Positions 1 to 5,198 of a DNA stretch of 7,948 bases are shown in pieces (positions within the stretch are counted from its first letter, which is position 1; each line of letters opens with the position of its first letter). This DNA is from Candidatus Acidiferrales bacterium (lineage in GTDB: Bacteria; Acidobacteriota; Terriglobia; Acidiferrales; UBA7541), in assembly GCA_030044295.1 (NCBI GenBank), contig JASHWB010000035.1:1-7948 (forward strand), given 5' to 3'. The notes beneath the pieces were generated by a model that searched no databases, had not been told where the DNA came from, and was given only the letters and a program-made list of their open reading frames with translations. A program made the translations under genes and the position numbers.

Positions 1-849
1 GCGCTCGATTCCAACCATCTCTTGCTGCGAGCTGCCCACCAGAAGAACGCCGAGAAGCTCTTTTTGCCGCCCCAACAACGGCAGAGCATGGAATTCCTCC
101 GTGCGAGCGAGATCGGCACCGGAAGCGATCTTGAAAACTTCAGGCGCGGGATTCTCGCGCTCGCGATCGATGAATTGCGCGAAGCGGTCACCCTCGACCA
201 CCGGGCCATCCTGGTCGAACAGGTACATGGACTGGAAGTTCGGGTCCATGTTCAGGTAGAGCAGCGCGCGCATGCCCGCGGGTAGGACCAAGGAGCCGAG
301 AAAGTCCTTGCCAAGGCGCTCGCCGCCGAGGATGTACAAGTTCTTGTCGCCCACGCGGACCGTGGAAACGGCCATCAGGCCAATCGCCGGGCCATTCTGC
401 GTATCGATTTTCATCAGGAACGAGCCAAGCGCCGCCCAATCCTGCGGCTGCGTGAGCCAGTCGAGTTTGTAACCGAAGCGCTCCGGACTCTCAGCGGAGG
501 AAATAATGGAGCCATCGGTTCCGACGAAATCGAGGAAATCGAGCTGATGCGACTTCGAGACGCCGGTCGCGTCGTTCACATACATGGAGGCGTCGGCCTG
601 CGGGCGACTGAGCGAGATGGCCATCTGGATGGTGTCGCGCTCGTCGGTGATCATCTGCACGCGGCGTGCAACGTCCTGCTTTTGCTGATCGAATTCGCGC
701 TGAAATTGCGCGACCAGGGCGTCGGTATGCTGCGCGTACATCGTCTCGAACGCCTGCCGCGTGACCACGGTGACGCCCGCAGCGATCAGCGCCACGGACA
801 CGATGAGCGCCAGCGTAAAAATCCAGAAAAGCTTGGAACGAAACGTCAC
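1..849 (-). CDS. Membrane-bound sensor protein, N-terminal part (probable sensor histidine kinase), cut by window edge
   Basis: The reading frame is open for 283 codons from a GTG at 849 to the window edge. Residues 8-30 form one hydrophobic TM helix after a short basic N-terminus (FRSK). A helical, probably coiled-coil stretch rich in Gln/Asp/Arg follows (about 31-75). Next comes a large soluble region (about 80-260) with Cache/PAS-like phrasing such as FLDFVGTDGSIISS and the later strand LYILGGERLG. The end, LLGVLLVGSS then a charged stretch, resembles the segment just before a second TM helix. This layout is typical of membrane sensors, and in acidobacteria of NtrY-like histidine kinases. 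The kinase domain itself lies outside the window, so that identity is inferred; a diguanylate cyclase or chemoreceptor is possible. The GTG start is supported by an AAGG box at 857-860 with a 7-nt spacer and by the 4-bp GTGA overlap with the preceding gene. Confidence 0.75.
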   Translation of the reverse strand, partial: MTFRSKLFWIFTLALIVSVALIAAGVTVVTRQAFETMYAQHTDALVAQFQREFDQQKQDVARRVQMITDERDTIQMAISLSRPQADASMYVNDATGVSKSHQLDFLDFVGTDGSIISSAESPERFGYKLDWLTQPQDWAALGSFLMKIDTQNGPAIGLMAVSTVRVGDKNLYILGGERLGKDFLGSLVLPAGMRALLYLNMDPNFQSMYLFDQDGPVVEGDRFAQFIDRERENPAPEVFKIASGADLARTEEFHALPLLGRQKELLGVLLVGSSQQEMVGIER

Positions 850-2009
850 GGTTGTACCTTTTCCGACAAGTCGCTGGCCGGACCGTTTAGCCAAACGTCC
901 GCGAGAGGCCAGCTTTCGCCGGGATCGGGCGCCCGCCAGTCCATCACCCGAGTAGAGAGCCCGAACACGTGCGGATACCAAACCAGCGGAACGACCCGGT
1001 ATGTGTCGATCACTCCACGTTCCGCCGCATAAATCTGCTCGACCGAAGCATTCGCCGGAATCTGGACAGTATCCAATCCGGCCATTGGGACGAGAGCCGT
1101 CAACGAACTTTGCAGCGACCGCTGCGGCTCCGGAGACGGCATCGACAGCCGAACCAAACGCGCGTCCGGCAGGCCCGCGTTCGATCCCTGGACGGTCACG
1201 GTTAGCCCCGCCGCGCGTGCATCCACGGCGATCCGTTCCGCGACGCTCTGCTCGAACGAGTCGCCGGAATCATATCCCAATACGAAAGCGTGCAAGCCGC
1301 CGATTTGCGCGAGCAGCGCTTTTGAAGCAACAGCGTCCGCAGCGGTTGAAAAGAGATACGTGGTGCCGCTCGACCACTGTGGAAGCAAGCCTCCGGTTGG
1401 CATGCCTTCCTTTTGCAGGATGAAATCGACGAGCGCGGAACGGTCGATCGCTTCCGAAAGCGCCTGGCGCAGGCGCTGATCCTGAGTAGCGGGCCGCCCG
1501 GCAAGAAACACGACCGCGAGCAGGCGATCAGGCCGCGAAGCGCTGATGCGCACGCCGCCGACCACCGCCTGGCGAGCCTGCTCGGCGGGAATTTCGGCGA
1601 GGTCCGTGGCGCCGACTTCCAAATCGAGCATGCGGTCGCGCGCGGAGCGTCCCATTTGAATTTCGATCGAGTCGATGAACGGACGACCACCGGGGTAATC
1701 GTCATTGGCCGCGAGGGTCACATGCTTTCCGGCATCCCACGCAGAAACGTGAAACGGGCCAGAGCCAGACATTCCCGCGAACGTGCCATCGGAATTGCGG
1801 CGCTCGTAGATCAGGCCATCGATTTCAGCTTTCGCTTCGGCTTCATCCACACTGCCAGCCGCAACGGACGGGTCGAGCGAATTCACCGCCGCGCCGATTT
1901 CGACGTGCAGAGTTCCGCCGTAAGCGGGCCGTCGCGCCGATCGCGCGCGAATGGCCGCGATGAGCAGCAGACTAATTGCCGCAGCCGATAGATAGAATCG
2001 ATGCTTCAT
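846..2009 (-). CDS. ABC-type extracellular solute-binding protein, family 5 (SBP_bac_5), short form
   Basis: This 387-aa protein opens with a signal-peptide-like segment (KHR, then hydrophobic 5-20). It then shows landmarks of dipeptide/nickel-type binding proteins: GGTLHVEIG (31-39), SLDPS (44-48), GLIYE (65-69), GSGPFHVSAWDAGK (82-95, the usual GTGPF-x-W motif), NDDYPGGRPFIDSIEI (102-117) and RLRQALSEAIDR (179-190, the common 'R-A-h-IDR' helix). Family members are usually about 500 aa. Here GLIYE and GSGPF are only about 13 residues apart, so roughly 100 residues of the N-terminal lobe, which normally hold the 'LAesW...vkFhdG' block, are missing. No lipobox is seen. It may bind a peptide-like or other small ligand, or may have become a signalling partner rather than a transport component; no permease or ATPase gene is visible. 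The ATG at 2009 follows a GGGG box by 4 nt. The gene overlaps its upstream neighbour by 38 bp and the downstream sensor gene by 4 bp. Confidence 0.85.
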   Translation of the reverse strand: MKHRFYLSAAAISLLLIAAIRARSARRPAYGGTLHVEIGAAVNSLDPSVAAGSVDEAEAKAEIDGLIYERRNSDGTFAGMSGSGPFHVSAWDAGKHVTLAANDDYPGGRPFIDSIEIQMGRSARDRMLDLEVGATDLAEIPAEQARQAVVGGVRISASRPDRLLAVVFLAGRPATQDQRLRQALSEAIDRSALVDFILQKEGMPTGGLLPQWSSGTTYLFSTAADAVASKALLAQIGGLHAFVLGYDSGDSFEQSVAERIAVDARAAGLTVTVQGSNAGLPDARLVRLSMPSPEPQRSLQSSLTALVPMAGLDTVQIPANASVEQIYAAERGVIDTYRVVPLVWYPHVFGLSTRVMDWRAPDPGESWPLADVWLNGPASDLSEKVQP

Positions 2010-3249
2010 ACATCCCCGTCTGCAAATTGTGAAACACCACTCGCGCCGATTGAAAATCGGCCGAGGGCCAAAGGCTCAATATGGGGCCGGGAAATTGCAG
2101 CGGCTCGCCGACGGCGCTGGCCTGATTGTCGCCGATCTGATAAAGCTGGACGCGATCGGGCTCGGTCCAGTCGCCCGCACCGCTGACCAGCACTTGCCAC
2201 GAATGGCCACAGGCGGGATTGAGCGAAACGATATCGCTACCCCAGCCGAAAAACGCCGCGGCCGGCTCGGCAGAGCCGGTGAAAAACAGCGCCTGTCCAT
2301 TGAGTCCCGCCAAAATCCAGCGCGATGCGCTTCCGCCAGTGGCGTTGGGTGGAAATGCCGCTGAGTAAAAGGGCGGATAGTGTGTGACGATGCCGGCCGA
2401 GAGCGTGACCGCGCCGCTGAAATAGTTATGCGACGGATCGAAAGCCCAATTGACCGTTCCCATGGGCCATTCCTGCCCCACGTTGGGCGAGCAGTTCAGA
2501 GAAAAACCGGGATTCCAGGTACCATCGCATCGGACGGCGGCAACCCAGGCGGTGACGTGCGTGGGATCGGTCAGAGTCAGGCGGCCGCGCGCATCGCGGC
2601 TGGTGTAGAGGCGAGAAAATTCCTGTTCCACGTGAAGGATTTGCGAGCCGTCATTGAATTCATACGCAGAAAGGCGATCGGGTTCGAGGATGTACCAGAG
2701 GGTGTGCGACGAATCGGGCGCGCCTTCGACGAAATCGAGAATGGGATCGGCCTGCTGCCAGACGATTCTTCGCTGCAACAGGGGCGCGGCTGCGGGAGGG
2801 CCGGGAACGACTTGCGTGGCGGCAACGGGGGCGACGACGATCTGTTTCGTGCCGCCCAGTGTGATCTGGGCGATCAAAAGGTACCCATTCACGTTGTGCG
2901 AGACGGAGATTTGCACCTGTGCGTCGGCAGCCACAGCGCCGGTGGAGCCCATCGCGAATTGGACGAGACGGCCACCTTGGGTGGTGGTCTCTGATTCAAC
3001 ACTCTGGCGCAACCACTGAAGATCGATGGGAGCTCCGGTGGAAACGTCCGTAACGCTGGTGATTGTGAGCGTATGCGCTATGGTGACAGTCGAGGCAATT
3101 TTTTCGGCCAGCGATTGTGCGGCGTCGTTCCATGGAACCGGAACTTGCGGCGCGGATTGCGCGCGGATTCCACGTGCCACCAGCGCGGCAAAAAACACGA
3201 ACAAAATCTCGCGCCACAACGCGGGAAAATTTCGGAGGGGTTGCCTCAT
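1972..3249 (-). CDS. Secreted protein of unknown function, first gene of the sensory operon
   Basis: The protein is 425 aa. I chose the ATG at 3249 because it opens a good signal peptide: basic MRQPLRN, hydrophobic ILFVFFAALVA, then a cleavage site near GIRA-QS (27-32). A first domain (about 40-145) contains SLAEKIA and alternating beta segments ending in GYLLIAQITLGG. A proline-rich linker (143-157) follows. The rest (about 160-425) is beta-rich and repeat-like: LEPDRLSAYEFND (188-200) is echoed by TEPDRVQLYQIGD (362-374), as expected for propeller blades. Cysteines 241, 253, 347 and 423 suit disulfides outside the cytoplasm. I recall similar unnamed proteins next to solute-binding and sensor kinase genes in acidobacteria, but this is memory, not a search. 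No catalytic motif is visible. There is no clear Shine-Dalgarno box before 3249. The frame is open upstream to 3624, but that part is Arg/Ser/Pro-rich and unlike protein. Confidence 0.8.
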   Translation of the reverse strand: MRQPLRNFPALWREILFVFFAALVARGIRAQSAPQVPVPWNDAAQSLAEKIASTVTIAHTLTITSVTDVSTGAPIDLQWLRQSVESETTTQGGRLVQFAMGSTGAVAADAQVQISVSHNVNGYLLIAQITLGGTKQIVVAPVAATQVVPGPPAAAPLLQRRIVWQQADPILDFVEGAPDSSHTLWYILEPDRLSAYEFNDGSQILHVEQEFSRLYTSRDARGRLTLTDPTHVTAWVAAVRCDGTWNPGFSLNCSPNVGQEWPMGTVNWAFDPSHNYFSGAVTLSAGIVTHYPPFYSAAFPPNATGGSASRWILAGLNGQALFFTGSAEPAAAFFGWGSDIVSLNPACGHSWQVLVSGAGDWTEPDRVQLYQIGDNQASAVGEPLQFPGPILSLWPSADFQSARVVFHNLQTGMYEASILSIGCGN

Positions 3250-3257
3250 CGCTTCGG

Positions 3258-3278
3258 CCGGTGGGCTGAAAACACCGG
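3258..3278 (-). repeat. Inverted repeat just upstream of the secreted-protein start codon
   Basis: The arms CCGGTG (3258-3263) and CACCGG (3273-3278) are perfect 6-bp complements with a 9-nt loop. On the minus strand the hairpin would end 8 nt before the ATG at 3249. It therefore sits where the ribosome binds, in a leader that lacks an obvious Shine-Dalgarno box. It could dampen initiation, but a 6-bp stem in GC-rich DNA can also arise by chance. Confidence 0.35.
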
Positions 3279-3284
3279 ACTTTT

Positions 3285-3367
3285 GCGATGGTAGCACACG
3301 CATTTCAGGGCAATGGCGCCGGCTGCGCGGGGAGAGCCAAAGAGTCAATCGCGCCAGCGATGGTAGC
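3285..3367. repeat. Pair of 11-bp direct repeats in the operon's upstream region
   Basis: The word gcgatggtagc occurs at 3285-3295 and again at 3357-3367, exactly 72 bp apart. The copy nearer the gene overlaps the candidate -10 element. The pair could be a regulator binding site in two copies, two promoter -10 elements, or coincidence. Confidence 0.4.
3288..3296 (-). promoter_or_regulatory. Candidate extended -10 promoter element for the minus-strand sensory operon
   Basis: Read on the minus strand, this is TGC followed by TACCAT, an extended -10 type element (TGn-TAnnAT). It would place transcription start near 3281, about 30 nt before the ATG at 3249. No well-spaced -35 box is seen; TTGCCC lies upstream but only 14 nt from TACCAT. 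An identical CTACCATCGC stretch occurs again 72 bp further upstream. Confidence 0.3.
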
Positions 3368-3393
3368 GCAGAGCGCTTTCGTGATTTGAAGAG

Positions 3394-3431
3394 GCCGCCG
3401 GCTGGGCGGCTTCGCCCCGCGTCCGGCGAAG
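3394..3431. repeat. Two adjacent GC-rich inverted repeats in the 3250-3648 gap
   Basis: GCCGCC (3394-3399) pairs with GGCGGC (3405-3410) around a 5-nt loop. Directly beside it CTTCGCC (3410-3416) pairs with GGCGAAG (3425-3431) around an 8-nt loop. Both stems are perfect. They lie downstream of the small minus-strand gene, which could use them as a transcription stop, but there is no T-run on either strand, so a classic intrinsic terminator is not supported. The remainder of the 400-bp gap (3250-3648) shows only the repeats and promoter candidate listed separately. Its open frames translate to Arg/Ser/Pro-rich text, and I see no gene there. Confidence 0.4.
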
Positions 3432-3648
3432 AAGCGCGCTCGCCGCGGCGGCAGCGAGGCGGTTCCCACAAAACGCGGGACGAAGTCGCCAGCAAGGGTT
3501 TTTGCCGGCGCTCATCCCAGAGCAAAGCCGCGCTGGTTCCGTCTTCCGCCCGAATCCAGAACAAGCGCGGCGGCCCGGGAATTTCTCCGGTCTCGCGTCG
3601 TTTCCTCGATGGGCGCGAAACCATACAATCGAATGCCTGACGAGAGCG

Positions 3649-3798
3649 TTACTGCCGCTCGCCTCGCGTCGAGTTGGGGCGCGCCGCCGGCAGTAGGCGC
3701 ATCAGCCCATTCAGACCGCACCACTCCAGAGCGAGCGCGATGCCTAGTGATGCGAGGATTGCGCCGGTGACCTCAGCGAATGCGATGAGCCCGTTCAT
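3649..3798 (-). CDS. Small single-pass membrane protein, 49 aa
   Basis: The frame runs from an ATG at 3798 to a TAA at 3649. The start is preceded by AGAGGGGG (3803-3810) with a 4-nt spacer, the strongest ribosome binding site in the window. Residues 4-25 are hydrophobic (NGLIAFAEV, then TGAILASLGIALA), enough for one TM helix. A LEWCGL turn and an amphipathic NGLMRLLP segment follow, and the tail is basic and polar (ARPNSTRGERQ). The Glu at residue 9 inside the helix and Glu-Trp at its end are notable. Small membrane proteins with this LEW...GLMRLMP-like pattern seem familiar from acidobacterial genomes, but I cannot name the family or a function. The gene points the same way as the sensory operon but lies 400 bp upstream of it, and is divergent from the protease gene. 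The good RBS and composition argue that it is real. Confidence 0.65.
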   Translation of the reverse strand: MNGLIAFAEVTGAILASLGIALALEWCGLNGLMRLLPAARPNSTRGERQ

Positions 3799-3802
3799 GT
3801 TG

Positions 3803-3810
3803 CCCCCTCT
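3803..3810 (-). promoter_or_regulatory. Strong ribosome binding site of the 49-aa protein gene
   Basis: The minus strand reads AGAGGGGG, then CAAC, then ATG. This purine-rich Shine-Dalgarno box at a short but workable distance fixes the start at 3798 and is the main nucleotide-level support for this short gene. Confidence 0.6.
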
Positions 3811-3863
3811 GGCTAAACCGCGCGGCTTCCGCCATCCCTTCGAACAGAAGCGGCGCGATGGTT

Positions 3864-3911
3864 CCGGCTGGGAGAAAGCCGGGCGAAAGCGCGTGCTCGT
3901 CGTGCGCTTTC
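3864..3911. repeat. Two perfect inverted repeats in the divergent intergenic region
   Basis: CCGGCT (3864-3869) pairs with AGCCGG (3877-3882) around a 7-nt loop. GAAAGCGC (3885-3892) pairs with GCGCTTTC (3904-3911) around an 11-nt loop. They sit 66-113 bp upstream of the small gene's start. A -10-like TATAGA lies on the minus strand at 3910-3915, overlapping the second repeat, so that repeat could be an operator while the first would be in the leader transcript. No matching -35 box was found. Confidence 0.4.
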
Positions 3912-3984
3912 TATATCTGCTGATTGCAAGCGGGCGACCCTTGAACGACTGCTGGAAAGGAAAGCACTTACTGCGATCGTTGAG

Positions 3985-4000
3985 GCACGCACGTGTGTGC
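3985..4000. promoter_or_regulatory. Near-perfect 16-bp palindrome, candidate operator
   Basis: GCACGCACGTGTGTGC is symmetric about the central CACGTG, with one mismatched pair. It lies about 45 bp upstream of the candidate -10 box of the protease gene, in the region between divergent genes. This is the size and position of a dimeric regulator's site, but no particular regulator is indicated. Confidence 0.35.
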
Positions 4001-4043
4001 GGCTAAACACGGCGTGGAAAATAGCACTCGCAAGCAACCGTCT

Positions 4044-4051
4044 GATAAAAT
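4044..4051 (+). promoter_or_regulatory. Candidate extended -10 promoter element for the protease operon
   Basis: The sequence reads TGA then TAAAAT at 4046-4051, close to an extended -10 consensus. The ATG at 4068 is 16 nt further on, so the leader would be very short (about 10 nt). A good -35 box at 17 bp is not evident. The position also supports starting the protease at 4068 rather than at the upstream in-frame ATG at 3993. Confidence 0.4.
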
Positions 4052-4067
4052 CCGCGCTGAGAGGCAC

Positions 4068-5198
4068 ATGCCGCAGCCGCAACGAGCTCCGGGCCTTCAG
4101 ATCGGTCACATTTTCGGGATTCCGATCTACCTGCACGCGAGCTGGCTGATCATCTTTGCGTTGATTACGGTGATGCTGGGAATGCAGTTCACGGAACAGC
4201 ATCCGAAGTGGTCGGCGGCGGAGCGCTGGGAGCTGGGCGTCGTGACCAGCCTGCTTTTCTTCGCCTCCGTGATTTTCCACGAAGTAAGCCATAGCGTGGT
4301 GGCGCTTCACTACAAGCTGCCGGTGAAATCGATCACTCTTTTCGTGTTCGGCGGACTTTCCGCAATTGAAAAGGAACCTCCCAGCGCGGGGCAGGAATTC
4401 AAGATGGCCTTCGCAGGGCCGCTCTCGAGTTTTTTCCTTGCTGGCGTCTTTTTTCTGATCTGGCGTTACGGGCACTTTGGCCAATTCGTGGGGTCGATGT
4501 GCTACTGGCTGTTTGAGATCAATCTGATCCTGGCGATTTTTAATCTGGTGCCGGGATTCCCGCTCGATGGCGGACGCGTGCTGCGCGCGATCATCTGGGG
4601 CATTAACAACGACTATCAAAAGGCATCCAGAATCGCGTCCGGATCAGGGCGGTTTTTCGCATACCTGATGATCCTGGTTGGAATTTGGCAAGCGCTGGAG
4701 GGCAACTGGTTTGGCGGGCTTTGGCTGGCGTTCATTGGCTGGTTCCTGCTGGAGGCGGCAAAAGAAACCTACGTGCAAGCGGCGCTGCGCGACTCGTTGG
4801 CCGGATTGCGCACCGGCGATGTGATGGCCCACGAGATTCCCACCGTCACGCGCGATACCTCGATCGAAGAATACGTTCATCAGGTGCTGCACACGGGCCG
4901 ACGGTCGCACATCGTGGTTGGAGGCGACCGGCCGTCCGGGCTGGTTTCGCTGCAATCGGCGCGGCACGTGCCACGCGAAGAGTGGGCTAACACGTCCGTG
5001 CAAGCGGTGATGGTGCCGATGGACAAGGTACAAGCGGCCAAGCCCGAGGAGCCGGTGCTGGAGGTTCTGCAGCGGATGCAATCGTCCGATGTGGGCCAGA
5101 TGCCGGTGGTCTCGGATGGGCATATCGTGGGCATGATCGGCCGGGACCACATTTTGCAAATCCTGCAAACCCACCTTCACGCCGAACACCACGCATAG
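4068..5198 (+). CDS. Site-2 protease family (M50B) membrane metalloprotease with two CBS domains
   Basis: This 376-aa polytopic protein belongs to the zinc-dependent intramembrane proteases, which cut membrane proteins within or near the bilayer. The zinc motif HEVSH is at 71-75 in the second hydrophobic segment. The second motif, NLVPGFPLDGGR (159-170), supplies the third ligand, Asp167. About six hydrophobic segments lie between 20 and 230. A GHIFGIPIYLHASW start is typical of the CBS-bearing branch (the mycobacterial Rv2625c/Rip3 type). Two CBS domains form the cytoplasmic C-terminus (about 245-300 and 310-368; VGQMPVVSDGHIVGMI is clear) and probably regulate activity by binding a nucleotide. 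All catalytic residues are present and the length is normal. I chose the ATG at 4068 because residues before it do not look like this family, a GAGG box lies 3 nt upstream, and a -10 box lies within the longer version. The stop codon abuts the next gene. The substrate is unknown. Confidence 0.92.
   Translation: MPQPQRAPGLQIGHIFGIPIYLHASWLIIFALITVMLGMQFTEQHPKWSAAERWELGVVTSLLFFASVIFHEVSHSVVALHYKLPVKSITLFVFGGLSAIEKEPPSAGQEFKMAFAGPLSSFFLAGVFFLIWRYGHFGQFVGSMCYWLFEINLILAIFNLVPGFPLDGGRVLRAIIWGINNDYQKASRIASGSGRFFAYLMILVGIWQALEGNWFGGLWLAFIGWFLLEAAKETYVQAALRDSLAGLRTGDVMAHEIPTVTRDTSIEEYVHQVLHTGRRSHIVVGGDRPSGLVSLQSARHVPREEWANTSVQAVMVPMDKVQAAKPEEPVLEVLQRMQSSDVGQMPVVSDGHIVGMIGRDHILQILQTHLHAEHHA

Noticed and set aside
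1413..1991. Plus-strand open frame of 192 codons
   Set aside because: It is antisense to the solute-binding protein, whose family motifs are clear; composition is that of a GC-rich shadow frame.
2380..2994. Plus-strand open frame of 204 codons
   Set aside because: It is antisense to the secreted protein, has no signal or domain motifs, and is rich in Arg and Gly.
3589..3622. Inverted repeat after the 49-aa gene as a terminator
   Set aside because: The arms pair with a mismatch around a 16-nt loop and no T-run follows on the minus strand.
3250..3624. Upstream extension of the secreted-protein frame to an ATG at 3624
   Set aside because: The 125 extra residues are Arg/Ser/Pro-rich without domain character, and they would bury a good signal peptide that begins at the ATG at 3249.
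3026..3640. Plus-strand open frame of 204 codons reaching into the gap
   Set aside because: It runs partly antisense to the secreted-protein gene; the rest is Arg/Ser/Pro-rich and resembles no protein family.
3674..4006. Plus-strand open frame of 110 codons in the intergenic region
   Set aside because: It overlaps the better-supported 49-aa gene on the opposite strand, lacks a ribosome binding site that I can see, and has no domain features.
3993..4067. Longer start for the site-2 protease at the ATG at 3993
   Set aside because: The 25 added residues are polar and unlike the family's N-terminus, and the candidate -10 box at 4046-4051 lies within them.
3813..4619. Minus-strand open frame of 268 codons
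   Set aside because: It is antisense to the protease's TM region with its catalytic motifs, and reads as His/Arg-rich shadow sequence.
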